The notes beneath the pieces are model-generated. The model worked only from the letters and a program-made list of their open reading frames with translations, was not told the DNA's origin and ran no database searches. Of a stretch of 64,000 nt of DNA, positions 1 to 10,188 are shown piece by piece. The stretch's first letter is position 1. Each line of letters opens with the position of its first letter. The DNA comes from JAHRAW01 sp028066695 (lineage in GTDB: Bacteria; Pseudomonadota; Gammaproteobacteria; Arenicellales; Poriferihabitantaceae). The stretch lies in NCBI GenBank assembly GCA_963457535.1, contig OY734803.1, positions 868,001 through 932,000 of the forward strand, in the 5' to 3' direction. Both the position numbers and the translations under genes were made by a program.

Positions 1-154
1 CCGAACGGTAAAAATTAATCTGCCATGGAAGCGCCGCTTCCATGCTGCGCATGATCAGCCCGGCAAAACTGATGAGCACCGCGCTGAACATGGTCAGCGC
101 CATCGCCCGCCCGCGCTGCGAATCCACCGCCGGCGATTTGGACGAAGCGCGCAT
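1..154 (-). CDS. EamA/DMT-family transporter, N-terminal fragment (runs off left edge)
   Basis: Reading leftwards from an ATG at 154, the first 51 codons encode a short charged leader, a hydrophobic helix and then an arginine-containing segment ending in PWQINFYRS. That ending is typical of the first helix and loop of EamA drug/metabolite transporters. The rest lies outside the window, so substrate and length cannot be judged. The start sits just downstream of a TACAAT box (revcomp of 161-166). It is divergent from the methyltransferase gene to its right. A second, unrelated EamA gene lies at 33551-34477. Confidence 0.7.
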   Translation of the reverse strand, partial: MRASSKSPAVDSQRGRAMALTMFSAVLISFAGLIMRSMEAALPWQINFYRS

Positions 155-160
155 CGGCGG

Positions 161-189
161 ATTGTAGCACCGCGCCAGTGTGCTATATT
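161..189. promoter_or_regulatory. Divergent promoter region between transporter and methyltransferase
   Basis: On the plus strand TTGTAG (162-167) and TATATT (184-189) are 16 bp apart, a plausible sigma70-type promoter for the methyltransferase at 237. On the minus strand TACAAT (166-161) could serve the transporter start at 154. The two overlap, so the genes may compete for polymerase. This is inferred from motifs only. Confidence 0.4.
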
Positions 190-236
190 GCGGGGCGCGC
201 GAAGAATCCCTTTAAGAAAAAATCCCAAAAAATCCA

Positions 237-1505
237 ATGGTTAAACCCGGCACTATTTTCACCGGCGACAACTTGCCCATCCTGCGCGGCATGGACAGCG
301 GCAGCGTGGATTTGATCTACTTGGACCCGCCGTTCAATTCCAAGCGCGACTACGCCGCGCCGATTGGCAGCAAGGCGGCCGGCGCCGAGTTTAAGGACAC
401 TTGGACGCTGGCCGACACCGACGACGCGTGGTGGGGGGAAATCGCCGATAAAAATCCGTCGCTGTATAAAGTGATCGACGCAGCCGGCGCGGCCGGCGGC
501 AAAAGCGACAAGGCGTATTGCATTTACATGGCGATGCGGCTTTTGGAAATGCGGCGTGTTCTGAAGCCGCTCGGCTCGATTTATTACCACTGCGACCCGA
601 CCATGTCGCACGCGGTGAAACTGGTCATGGACGCGATTTTCGGCGGGGACAATTTCCGCAACGAAATCATCTGGCATTACGCCAGCCCCGGCGGGCGCGC
701 CAAGACGCATTTCGCCAAAAAGAGCGACACCATTTTGTTCTATGCCAACAGCGGCGAAGTCGCGCAGGGAAAAGGGTTTTACCCGGACGACAAGGCGCTG
801 CGCGCAGAGATCAGCCAGACCAGCATGGACATGCATTACCGGCATGTGGATTCGGACGGCCGCCGCTACCGCGAGGTTCGCTCCAATGGAAAAACATACC
901 GCTATTACCAAGACGAAGGAAAAGCGGTGGACAATGTGTGGGGCGATGTGGGGATTGCGCCGTCCAACACGCCGCTGCACCGGGAGTATCAAGGCTACCC
1001 CACGCAAAAACCGCTGGCGCTGCTCAATCGCATCATCGCGGCCAGCAGCAAGGAAGGCGACCTGGTCCTGGATCCGTTCTGCGGCTGCGCGACGGCATGC
1101 GTCGCGGCGCAATATGGAAAACGCGGCTGGATTGGCATCGACATCTCCCCCAAGGCCTACGACCTCACGCTGGCGCGCTTTGAAAAAGAACTGGGAATTT
1201 TCAACCCGAAAATCATCCACCGCTCCGACATTCCGGAGCGCGCCGACCGGCAAAAACGCAGCCGCGACATCAAGCACATTTTGTTCGGAAAACAGCGGGG
1301 AATTTGCAATGGCTGCCTTTACGACTTCCAGTTTCGCCACTTCCATGTGGACCACATCGTCGCGCGCGACGTCGGCGGCTCCGACTCCGATGACAATCTG
1401 CAGTTGCTGTGCGGCAACTGCAACAGCATCAAAGGAACCGGAACGATGGAGAAATTGATCGCCGAACTGGATCGCAGGGGGTTGCGCAACAAACCCCGCG
1501 CGTGA
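237..1505 (+). CDS. DNA methyltransferase (N6-A/N4-C, DPPF type) fused to a C-terminal HNH endonuclease domain
   Basis: The 422-residue protein has two parts. Residues 1 to about 335 form a beta-class amino-methyltransferase: catalytic motif IV DPPF at 30-33 precedes the SAM-binding motif I, DPFCGCAT starting at D279, and then a GWIGIDIS strand. Residues about 350-415 form an HNH nuclease: CxxC at 357/360, HVDHIV at 370-375 and a second CxxC at 392/395 give the zinc-ribbon His-Asn-His pattern. Methylation and cleavage could therefore sit in one chain, giving a compact restriction-modification enzyme or a methyltransferase with a repair-like nuclease. The ATG at 237 directly precedes the conserved GDNLPIL segment. 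No separate restriction gene or specificity subunit is adjacent. Domain calls are secure; the biological role is inferred. Confidence 0.85.
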   Translation: MVKPGTIFTGDNLPILRGMDSGSVDLIYLDPPFNSKRDYAAPIGSKAAGAEFKDTWTLADTDDAWWGEIADKNPSLYKVIDAAGAAGGKSDKAYCIYMAMRLLEMRRVLKPLGSIYYHCDPTMSHAVKLVMDAIFGGDNFRNEIIWHYASPGGRAKTHFAKKSDTILFYANSGEVAQGKGFYPDDKALRAEISQTSMDMHYRHVDSDGRRYREVRSNGKTYRYYQDEGKAVDNVWGDVGIAPSNTPLHREYQGYPTQKPLALLNRIIAASSKEGDLVLDPFCGCATACVAAQYGKRGWIGIDISPKAYDLTLARFEKELGIFNPKIIHRSDIPERADRQKRSRDIKHILFGKQRGICNGCLYDFQFRHFHVDHIVARDVGGSDSDDNLQLLCGNCNSIKGTGTMEKLIAELDRRGLRNKPRA

Positions 1506-1792
1506 AAAAACTCCTGATCGCCCTCAACCTCCTCGCCGGGCTGCCCGGCATCGTGCTGGTGCCGCTCGCGCCGTTTGGTTTTTTGCTGGTGGAAGGCGAG
1601 GGGCGCGTTCCCGGCTTCGCGCACGAATACGCGGTCATCGCGCTGATCATCGCGTATTCGGTTTCACTTCCGGTTTGCATTCCGCTTTCGCTGCGCGCGC
1701 GGCGGCGCGCATTCACCGTCGCCGCGCTGCCGCTGCTGCTGCTGGCGCTGCTGGTTTGGGCGTATGTGTTCGGCGGCGTGCGGCTGCGCTGA
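1502..1792 (+). CDS. Small hypothetical membrane protein (96 aa)
   Basis: A GTG at 1502 overlaps the TGA of the methyltransferase-HNH gene (GTGA), implying translational coupling. The product has three hydrophobic stretches (about residues 4-28, 43-62 and 69-88) separated by a short acidic loop and an Arg-rich loop, so it should be a three-helix inner-membrane protein. I recognise no family. Its TGA (1790-1792) abuts the stop codon of the opposing phosphoribosyltransferase gene with no gap. A role linked to the upstream enzyme is possible but unsupported. Confidence 0.65.
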   Translation: MKKLLIALNLLAGLPGIVLVPLAPFGFLLVEGEGRVPGFAHEYAVIALIIAYSVSLPVCIPLSLRARRRAFTVAALPLLLLALLVWAYVFGGVRLR

Positions 1793-2536
1793 TCAGGCCG
1801 ACTTCGGGGCGCGGTAGGCGCGCGGCAAATAATAGTCCACCATGTTTTCGTCGTAGCCGATGCATTCCACCAGCCGCCGCCGGCACTCGGCCATGGACGC
1901 GCCGCGCTCCTTCCACAGCGGCACGCGCTTCACCAGCGTCTCCACGCGCTCGCGCGGCATGATCACCCAAGTGTGCTGCGGCATCTCGCCGAAATAAAAA
2001 TCCGCGCCGCTGACTTCCATCGCCTTCGGCTTCATGTACACCGCCAGACTCAGCGTCTTGTGCGCGCCGCTGTCCAGAATGTAGCGCGCCAGAAACTGCA
2101 TGGTGCCGCCTTCGTCGCCGAGGTCGTCTATGACCAGCACGCTCTGCCCGCTGATAGGGATGGAGATGCCGTGCTGCACCAGCGGATTTTTGTAGCGCTC
2201 GCCGGGCCCCTTGTAGAGCGACACGCCGATGGTGCCGAATTGAATCGGCGGAATGTTGGCGCCGCGCCCCTCCACCAGATGGTCGTAGAGAATCACGCTC
2301 GGCAGCAAGCCGCCCATGGTCACCATCAGCGCGCGCGTGATTTGGTCGCGCCCGCCCGCGCATTTTTTCTGGTATTCGTGCACCTGTTGCGCCAGATCAA
2401 AGCATGCCGCGGCGATGACTTGGTCGGGCACCAGCAAAAACTGCAGGTCGTCGTCCGGAACGCGCGCGCCTTCCGGCTTGCGCCAAAAATCCAAATCGCC
2501 GGCGCGCGCGCGCGGCGGGGTCGGTTTGTCGTTCAT
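1793..2536 (-). CDS. Phosphoribosyltransferase-family protein
   Basis: The 247-residue product carries one clear hallmark, the PRPP-binding loop VLVIDDLGDEGGTM at residues 133-146, with the two adjacent acidic residues D137/D138 followed by a GGT turn. This is the type I phosphoribosyltransferase signature seen in xanthine-guanine and related purine enzymes. The flanking regions, about 90 residues longer than Gpt, are not typical of a known nucleobase enzyme, so the acceptor is unknown. The start is the ATG at 2536; a TTG one codon upstream is possible but less likely. It is convergent with the small membrane protein and divergent from the YqaA-type gene. Confidence 0.75.
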   Translation of the reverse strand: MNDKPTPPRARAGDLDFWRKPEGARVPDDDLQFLLVPDQVIAAACFDLAQQVHEYQKKCAGGRDQITRALMVTMGGLLPSVILYDHLVEGRGANIPPIQFGTIGVSLYKGPGERYKNPLVQHGISIPISGQSVLVIDDLGDEGGTMQFLARYILDSGAHKTLSLAVYMKPKAMEVSGADFYFGEMPQHTWVIMPRERVETLVKRVPLWKERGASMAECRRRLVECIGYDENMVDYYLPRAYRAPKSA

Positions 2537-2625
2537 CAAATTGCGGAGTGGATGCCGCGCATGCGGGAGGGCGTGATTATGCGGTATTTTCCGCGGATGA
2601 ACGCGAACGCGCGCCGCACCGCCGC

Positions 2626-3081
2626 ATGAGCATGGCCGCCGCCGGGCTGCCGGCGCTGTTCATCGCGTCGTTGCTCGCCTCCACGCTGCTGCCCGGCGGC
2701 GTGGAAGTGCCGCTGTATGTGATGGCGGAGTCGGGCGCGTATTCGTCAAGCGCGCTGCTCGCCGTTGCCACCGCCGGCAACACCCTCGGCGGCGTCGCCA
2801 CCTACGGAATCGGCTCGCTGCTGCACCGCGCGCTTCCGATCGGGGGCGCCAAATGGGGGCGGCGGCTGAGCAGACATTTTCAACTGCAGCCGGCCGCGCT
2901 CGCGCGCGTGCGCCGCTGGGGCGCGGCCTGCCTGCTGTTTTCGTGGATGCCGCTGATCGGCGACCCGCTGTGCCTCGCCGCCGGTTATTTGCGCCTCCCC
3001 TTCTGGCAAAGCGCGGCGATGATTTTCACCGGAAAGTTTTTGCGCTACCTCGCGTTGCTGTGGCTGTTCGGCTGGCGCTAA
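2626..3081 (+). CDS. YqaA-family (SNARE-associated/VTT-like) inner-membrane protein
   Basis: The 151-residue protein begins with a hydrophobic helix (ALFIASLLASTLLPGG) followed by GNTLGGVATYGIG and, near the C-terminus, the SWMPLIGDPLCLAAG segment. These are the re-entrant loop and proline-rich signatures of YqaA/DedA-like proteins. Members are multi-pass membrane proteins thought to act as lipid or small-molecule transporters. The frame stays open upstream to 2548, but homology-like sequence begins at the ATG at 2626, which I chose. A TATTTT box at about 2585 could be its -10 element. It is convergent with the aldolase gene, with a 7 bp gap. Confidence 0.75.
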   Translation: MSMAAAGLPALFIASLLASTLLPGGVEVPLYVMAESGAYSSSALLAVATAGNTLGGVATYGIGSLLHRALPIGGAKWGRRLSRHFQLQPAALARVRRWGAACLLFSWMPLIGDPLCLAAGYLRLPFWQSAAMIFTGKFLRYLALLWLFGWR

Positions 3082-3088
3082 CTCAGAA

Positions 3089-3859
3089 TCACCGCTTGTA
3101 AGACTCGCCGCGCGCATCCAGCATGCGCAGCAGCGCGTCCCACGAGCGCGCCACCGAATCGGACGGCGCGTCTTCGGGCGGATGCGAATACTCGGCGATG
3201 CCGGCGAGCGCGCGCTCGCTCGGCGTGACCACTTCGGCGCCCGAGGCCAGCACATCCACCTGCACCTTGCACGCGTTTTCCAAAGTGTAGAGGTGGAAGA
3301 ACGCCTCGGCGACCGTGCGCCCGGCCGACAGCAGGCCGTGGTTGCGCATGATCATCAGCCACTTATCGCCGATGTCGCGGCCGAGGCGGCGGCATTCCTC
3401 TTCGTTGTCGGTGGCGACCTCGTAGTCGTGGTAGCAGACCAACTCGCGCACTTCGTTCGCGTGCTGCGTCAGCGGCAGCAGACCGTCGCGCATGCACGAA
3501 ACCGCCATGCCGGCGCGCGTGTGGCTGTGCAGCACCGCGTTCATCTCCGGGCGCGCGCGCATCACCGCGGTGTGAATCGCATGCCCGGCGTCGTTGTAGG
3601 GGTGGTCGCCGGCGACAACATTGCCGTCAAAATCCACCTTGATTAAATTTGACGCGGTGATTTCCTGAAACAGCAGCCCGTAGGGGTTGATCAGATACTG
3701 CTCGGGATGCCCGGGCACGCGCGCGCTCAGGTGGGTGAAGATCAGGTCGGTCCAGCCGAAGTGGACGAACAGGCGGTAGCACGCCGCCAAATCGCGGCGC
3801 ACATGCCATTCACTTTCGCTGATTTCCGCGTCAATTTTGGCGGCGGCGGTGGTCTGCAT
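3089..3859 (-). CDS. Class II aldolase/adducin-family protein
   Basis: The 256-residue protein matches the zinc-dependent class II aldolase fold (fuculose-phosphate aldolase/adducin head). The metal ligands appear as HSH (H111, H113) and a third His in MRNHG (H174). The start at 3859 is preceded by a good GGAG Shine-Dalgarno about 6 nt upstream; an in-frame ATG 30 nt further upstream lacks one. It lies 31 bp downstream of ilvD on the same strand, so the two are probably co-transcribed. The substrate is unknown: proteins of this subgroup are often found beside amino- or keto-acid enzymes, but nothing here fixes the chemistry. Confidence 0.85.
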   Translation of the reverse strand: MQTTAAAKIDAEISESEWHVRRDLAACYRLFVHFGWTDLIFTHLSARVPGHPEQYLINPYGLLFQEITASNLIKVDFDGNVVAGDHPYNDAGHAIHTAVMRARPEMNAVLHSHTRAGMAVSCMRDGLLPLTQHANEVRELVCYHDYEVATDNEEECRRLGRDIGDKWLMIMRNHGLLSAGRTVAEAFFHLYTLENACKVQVDVLASGAEVVTPSERALAGIAEYSHPPEDAPSDSVARSWDALLRMLDARGESYKR

Positions 3860-3890
3860 GGTTTTCTCCGAAAATTTTTGGCGCGGCAAC

Positions 3891-5588
3891 TCAGCCGGTA
3901 ACCGCGCCGGTGGAGGCTGAACTTACCAAACGCGCGTATTTGGCGAGCAGGCCGCGCGCATAGCGCGGCTTCGGCGGCTTCCACGCCTTGGCGCGGCGGC
4001 GCAATTCGGCATCGCTGATTTGCACATTGACTTCGCGCTTCTCGGCGTCAATGGTGATCGCGTCCCCGTTTTTCAAAAGCGCGATCGGCCCGCCGACCGC
4101 GGCCTCGGGCGTGACATGCCCGACCACAAAACCGTGCGAGCCGCCGGAGAAGCGGCCGTCGGTGAGGAACGCGACATCCTTCCCCAGCCCGCGCCCCATG
4201 ATCGCCGAAGTCGGCGACAGCATCTCGCGCATGCCGGGGCCCCCTTTCGGGCCCTCGTAGCGCACCACGATTACATCGCCTTTTTTCACCGTGCCGTCCA
4301 GAATTTTTTTCAGCGCCTGCTCCTCCGAGGAAAACACCCGCGCGCGCCCGGCGAAGCGGACGCCTTCCTTGCCGGAAATTTTCGCGACCGCGCCTTCGGG
4401 CGCGAGGTTGCCGCGCATCACCACCAAATGGCTGCTCGCCTTGATCGGCGCGTCAAACCCGCGCACGATGTCCTGGCCGCGCGGATACGCGCCGACTCCG
4501 GCGAGGTTTTGCGCGAGCGTTTTTCCGGTGACGGTGAGGCAGTCGCCGTGCAGCAACTTCGCGTCCAGCAGCATCTTCATCAGCGGCCGAATTCCGCCGA
4601 TGGCGATCAACTCCGACATCATCGCGCGCCCGCTCGGGCGCAAATCGGCGAGCACCGGCACGCGCCGCCCGATGCGCGTGAAGTCGTCCAGTTTCAGTTT
4701 CACGCCGGCGGCCGCGGCCATCGCCAGCAGATGCAGCACCGCGTTGGTGGAGCCGCCAAGCGCGATGACCACCGTGACCGCGTTTTCAAACGCGCGCTTG
4801 GTCATGATGTCGCTCGGGCGAATGCCGGCCTCAAGCAAACGCATCGCGGCTTCGCCGGCGGCCGCGCAGTCATGTTTTTTCTCGTCGGAAACCGCGGCCT
4901 GCGCCGAACTGTCCGGCAGACTCATGCCGAGCGCCTCAATCGCCGAAGCCATGGTGTTGGCGGTGTACATGCCGCTGCACGAACCGGGCCCCGGAATCGC
5001 CGCGCGCTCAATGCGCGCCGCCTCGTCCGCGCTGATTTTTTTCTGCGCGCGCGCGCCGACCGATTCAAACACGCTGACGATGTCAATGTTCTGCCCTTTG
5101 TGCCGCCCCGGCAAAATCGTGCCGCCATAGACGAACACCGACGGCCGGTTGAGCCGCGCCATGCCGATCAGGCAGCCCGGCATGTTTTTGTCGCAGCCGC
5201 CGACCGCGACCAGCGCGTCAAACCCCTGGCACGCGGCGACCGCTTCAATGGAATCGGCGATGACCTCGCGCGACACCAGCGAATATTTCATTCCCTCGGT
5301 GCCCATGGAAATTCCGTCCGACACCGTGATCGTATTGAACACCACCGCCTTGCCGCCGGCGCGGTCGGCGCCCGCGGCCGCGCGCTCGGCGAGTTCATTG
5401 ATGTGCATGTTGCACGGCGTCACCCGGCTCCAAGTGGAAGCGATGCCCACCTGCGGCTTGCCAAAATCCGCATCCGAAAACCCGACCGCCCGCAGCATGG
5501 ACCGGCTCGGCGCGCGCGCCTCGCCGTCCACCACCAGCGAAGAAAAATGCCGCGCGCCGTTCGCGGCGCGGGGTTTTTTGGAGGGCAT
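3891..5588 (-). CDS. ilvD: Dihydroxy-acid dehydratase
   Basis: IlvD dehydrates 2,3-dihydroxy-isovalerate and 2,3-dihydroxy-3-methylvalerate to the 2-keto acids of valine and isoleucine synthesis. The 565-residue length is normal for the family. The three cysteines that hold the Fe-S cluster are present: C59 in TPCNMH, C132 in GGCDKNMPGC and C204 in GSCSGMYTANTM. The C-terminal GRFSGGSHG loop is intact. The ATG at 5588 follows an AAGAGGAAC Shine-Dalgarno. It leads a two-gene unit with the class II aldolase. No other ilv genes are in the window. Confidence 0.97.
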   Translation of the reverse strand: MPSKKPRAANGARHFSSLVVDGEARAPSRSMLRAVGFSDADFGKPQVGIASTWSRVTPCNMHINELAERAAAGADRAGGKAVVFNTITVSDGISMGTEGMKYSLVSREVIADSIEAVAACQGFDALVAVGGCDKNMPGCLIGMARLNRPSVFVYGGTILPGRHKGQNIDIVSVFESVGARAQKKISADEAARIERAAIPGPGSCSGMYTANTMASAIEALGMSLPDSSAQAAVSDEKKHDCAAAGEAAMRLLEAGIRPSDIMTKRAFENAVTVVIALGGSTNAVLHLLAMAAAAGVKLKLDDFTRIGRRVPVLADLRPSGRAMMSELIAIGGIRPLMKMLLDAKLLHGDCLTVTGKTLAQNLAGVGAYPRGQDIVRGFDAPIKASSHLVVMRGNLAPEGAVAKISGKEGVRFAGRARVFSSEEQALKKILDGTVKKGDVIVVRYEGPKGGPGMREMLSPTSAIMGRGLGKDVAFLTDGRFSGGSHGFVVGHVTPEAAVGGPIALLKNGDAITIDAEKREVNVQISDAELRRRAKAWKPPKPRYARGLLAKYARLVSSASTGAVTG

Positions 5589-5684
5589 TTTGGGTTCCTC
5601 TTTAATTCAATGAATACTGTTGCGCGAGCATAACAAAATTTTAAACGCGCGCGGCGGCCGCGCCGTTTCCCCGCGCGCATACCC

Positions 5685-5690
5685 TATAAT
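5685..5690 (+). promoter_or_regulatory. TATAAT -10 box upstream of dapE
   Basis: A perfect TATAAT lies 34 bp upstream of the dapE start, in the 135 bp gap between divergent ilvD and dapE. No convincing -35 is seen in the GC-rich sequence 17 bp upstream. Confidence 0.5.
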
Positions 5691-5723
5691 TCCAATTCCC
5701 CCGCCCGCCCTTCCACGCCCGCC

Positions 5724-6857
5724 ATGCCCCTCTCCCCCACCGCCGAACTTGCGCGCGAGTTGATTCGTTGCGAGTCGGTTACGCCGCGCGACGCCGGATG
5801 CCAGGAAATGCTGGCGGCGCGGTTGCGGCGCGCCGGGTTTGAATGCGAGGGAATGGAGTTTGAAGGCGTGCGCAATTTGTGGGCGGCGCGCGAAAATGCG
5901 GAAGCGAAACCGCTGGTGGTTTTTGCCGGGCATACCGATGTCGTGCCGGCCGGGCCGCTCGGCGAGTGGCGCTTTCCGCCGTTTGCCGGGGAAGTCGCGG
6001 ACGGCATGCTGCACGGGCGCGGCGCGGCCGACATGAAAGGCGCGGTCGCGGCGTTCGTCACCGCCGCCGAGCGCTTTGTCGCGCGGCATCCGAAACACGG
6101 CGGCGCGCTCGGATTGTTAATCACCGGAGACGAAGAGGGGCCCGCGCTTTTCGGCACGCGCGAAGTGATGCGCGTTTTGCGCGAGCGCGGAGTGCGCATT
6201 GACATGTGCATTGTCGGCGAGCCGACCGGCGTGTCCGCGCTCGGCGATGTCATCAAGGTCGGGCGGCGCGGCTCGCTCGGCGCGACGCTGCGCATTCGCG
6301 GCAAGCAGGGGCACATCGCCTACCCGCTGGACAACCCGATTCACCGCGCCACGGCGGTGCTCGCCGAGTTGATCGCGACCGAATGGGACCGCGGCAACGA
6401 AAACTTTCAGCCGACTTCTTTTCAGGTTTCCAATCTGCATGCCGGCGCCGGCGCGACCAATGTGATTCCCGGCGAGGCCGTGGTGGAATTCAACCTTCGC
6501 TATTCGCCGGAGAGCAACGAGGAATCCATCCGCGCGCGCGTGGAGGAAACGCTGGCGCGCCACCGCGCCGACTACGCGATAGAGTGGAAGCACAACGGCG
6601 CGCCGTTTGAATGCCCCGACGGAAAACTGGTCGCGGCCGTGTCCGACTGCGTGGAGGAAATCACCGGCGCGCGCCCGGCAAAATCCACCGGCGGCGGCAC
6701 TTCCGACGGAAGATTCATCGCGCCGAGCGGCGCCGAGGTGGTGGAGTTGGGCCCGCTGAACGCAACCATTCACCAAATTGACGAATGCGTTTCCATCGCC
6801 GACTTGGACAGGTTGTCGGAGATTTACGAGCGGGTGTTGGAGCGGCTTTTGGGTTAA
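5724..6857 (+). CDS. dapE: Succinyl-diaminopimelate desuccinylase
   Basis: DapE hydrolyses N-succinyl-LL-diaminopimelate to LL-DAP and succinate in lysine and peptidoglycan precursor synthesis. The 377-residue protein has the M20 metallopeptidase pattern: H70 and D72 in AGHTDVVP, the bridging D103 in GRGAADMKG and E137/E138 in GDEEGP. A C-terminal His in ATIHQIDE completes the di-zinc site. Full length. It is followed by glnS, which appears to have its own -10 box. Confidence 0.96.
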   Translation: MPLSPTAELARELIRCESVTPRDAGCQEMLAARLRRAGFECEGMEFEGVRNLWAARENAEAKPLVVFAGHTDVVPAGPLGEWRFPPFAGEVADGMLHGRGAADMKGAVAAFVTAAERFVARHPKHGGALGLLITGDEEGPALFGTREVMRVLRERGVRIDMCIVGEPTGVSALGDVIKVGRRGSLGATLRIRGKQGHIAYPLDNPIHRATAVLAELIATEWDRGNENFQPTSFQVSNLHAGAGATNVIPGEAVVEFNLRYSPESNEESIRARVEETLARHRADYAIEWKHNGAPFECPDGKLVAAVSDCVEEITGARPAKSTGGGTSDGRFIAPSGAEVVELGPLNATIHQIDECVSIADLDRLSEIYERVLERLLG

Positions 6858-6864
6858 CGCGCGC

Positions 6865-6870
6865 TATACT
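6865..6870 (+). promoter_or_regulatory. TATACT -10 box just upstream of glnS
   Basis: TATACT ends 14 bp before the glnS ATG, so a transcript started here would have a leader of only about 8 nt, with no room for a Shine-Dalgarno. It suggests near-leaderless initiation or an internal promoter. There is no clear -35. Confidence 0.4.
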
Positions 6871-6884
6871 CCGCCCCGCCCGTC

Positions 6885-8591
<1,707 letters not shown>

Positions 8592-8612
8592 AATCGCATC
8601 TAAAAACTCATC

Positions 8613-9632
8613 ATGGAATTCCTGAACGAATACGCATTGTTTCTGGCCAAGGCCGCGACCGCGGTGCTCGCCGCCGTGTTCATCGCCGGCATGCTCGCCT
8701 CGCTCGGGCGGCGCGGCAAGGCGCCCGAGTCGCGCATTGAAGTGACCGACCTGAACCGCGAATACGAGGAGATGGAGCGCGCGCTGTGCGCCGCGCTGCT
8801 GCCGCCGAAAGAGCGCAAGCAAAAACAAAAGAGCGACAAAAAGCAAAAGAGCGCGGCCGCGAAACAGCGGCGCAAAGAGGAGCGCCGCCGCAAGCGCGTG
8901 TATGTGCTGGATTTCGCCGGCGACATTCACGCCAGCGCGGTCGCTTCGCTGCGCCGCGAAATCAGCGCGCTTTTGACCGTGGCCGAGAGCGGCGACGAAG
9001 TGGTGGTGCGGCTGGAAAGCGGCGGCGGCGTGGTGCACGGCTACGGGCTGGCCGCGTCGCAACTGCGCAGGATTCGCGAGCGCGGCATCGCGCTGACCGT
9101 GTCCGTGGACAAGATCGCGGCGAGCGGCGGTTACATGATGGCCTGCGTCGCCAATCAAATTATCGCCGCGCCGTTCGCGGTGCTCGGCTCCATCGGCGTT
9201 CTCGCGCAGATTCCCAACCTGCACCGTTTTTTGAAAAAGCGCGATGTGGATTTTGAGCAGTTGACCGCGGGCGAGTTCAAGCGCACTTTGACTTTGTTCG
9301 GCGAAAACACCGACAAGGCGCGCGAAAAAATGCAGCAGGAACTGGAGGAAATGCACGGCCTGTTTAAAGAGCATGTGAAAACCCAGCGTCCGAACCTGAA
9401 CATTGACGCGGTCGCCACCGGCGAGCACTGGCTCGGCGCGCGCGCATTGGAACTGGGACTGGTGGACAAGTTGCAGACTTCCGACGATTATTTGATGGCG
9501 GCGCGCGAGGACGCGCGGCTGGTGCGGCTGCGCTACGCCGGGCGGAAAAAGTTTCTGGAAAAACTCGCGGCAGCGTTTCGCGGCGGCGCGCCCGGCAATG
9601 ACGGCGCGCTGGAACGGCCGCTGTTTCTGTAA
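8613..9632 (+). CDS. sohB: SohB-type inner-membrane peptidase (S49 family)
   Basis: An S49 serine protease of the SohB group. An N-terminal membrane helix (residues about 8-30) is followed by a very basic Lys/Gln/Arg-rich linker (about 67-95) and the protease domain. The nucleophile is S171 in IAASGGYMMACVA and the general base is K223 in AGEFKRTLTLFGEN, a Ser-Lys dyad. The protein (339 aa) is close to the usual SohB length and would act at the periplasmic face of the inner membrane. It starts 21 bp after glnS and probably shares its transcript. Confidence 0.93.
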   Translation: MEFLNEYALFLAKAATAVLAAVFIAGMLASLGRRGKAPESRIEVTDLNREYEEMERALCAALLPPKERKQKQKSDKKQKSAAAKQRRKEERRRKRVYVLDFAGDIHASAVASLRREISALLTVAESGDEVVVRLESGGGVVHGYGLAASQLRRIRERGIALTVSVDKIAASGGYMMACVANQIIAAPFAVLGSIGVLAQIPNLHRFLKKRDVDFEQLTAGEFKRTLTLFGENTDKAREKMQQELEEMHGLFKEHVKTQRPNLNIDAVATGEHWLGARALELGLVDKLQTSDDYLMAAREDARLVRLRYAGRKKFLEKLAAAFRGGAPGNDGALERPLFL

Positions 9633-9644
9633 GCGGACACGCGC

Positions 9645-10160
9645 ATGCTTTACACGCTGCCGCAGCGCGCGCCGCGCATTCATTCAAGCGCCTACATCGC
9701 GCCGAGCGCCGACATTATCGGACAGGTGGAAATCGGCGCCGAGGCGAGCGTGTGGTTTGGCGCGGTGCTGCGCGCCGACAACGATGTGATTCGCGTCGGC
9801 GCGCGGTCCAATGTGCAGGACGGCGCGGTGCTGCATGTGGATCCGGGCGTTCCGCTGACCATCGGCGAAAACGCGACCATCGGGCACTCGGCGATGCTGC
9901 ACGGCTGCGACATCGGCGACTTCTGCCTGGTCGGCATCGGCAGCCGCATTTTAAATCACGCGGTCATCGGCGAGCGCTGCATCATCGGCGCGAACACGCT
10001 GATCACCGAGCGCAAAACTTTTCCGCCGCAGTCGTTGATTCTCGGCTCGCCGGGAAAAGTCGCGCGCGAATTGAACGACGAAGAATCCGCGGAACTTTCG
10101 CGCCTCGCCGAAGTCTATGTGAAAAAAATCGCGCTCTACCGCGGCCTGAGCGCTTTGTAA
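9645..10160 (+). CDS. Gamma-carbonic-anhydrase-like hexapeptide-repeat protein (YrdA type)
   Basis: The 171-residue protein is a left-handed beta-helix of hexapeptide repeats (for example IIGQVEIGAEASVW, IGENATIGHSAML, IGDFCLVGIGS). Histidines in VLHVDPG, IGHSAMLHG sit at the positions used for metal binding in gamma-carbonic anhydrases and in YrdA/PaaY. Many such homologues are not proven carbonic anhydrases. It starts 12 bp after sohB in the same direction and ends 28 bp from the opposing epimerase gene. Confidence 0.88.
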   Translation: MLYTLPQRAPRIHSSAYIAPSADIIGQVEIGAEASVWFGAVLRADNDVIRVGARSNVQDGAVLHVDPGVPLTIGENATIGHSAMLHGCDIGDFCLVGIGSRILNHAVIGERCIIGANTLITERKTFPPQSLILGSPGKVARELNDEESAELSRLAEVYVKKIALYRGLSAL

Positions 10161-10188
10161 AAATCGCCGCGATAAATGCGGGGAAAAA

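Noticed and set aside
4020..5633. A 537-codon plus-strand frame
   Set aside because: Antisense shadow of ilvD, which has all three cluster cysteines; the shadow product is low-complexity.
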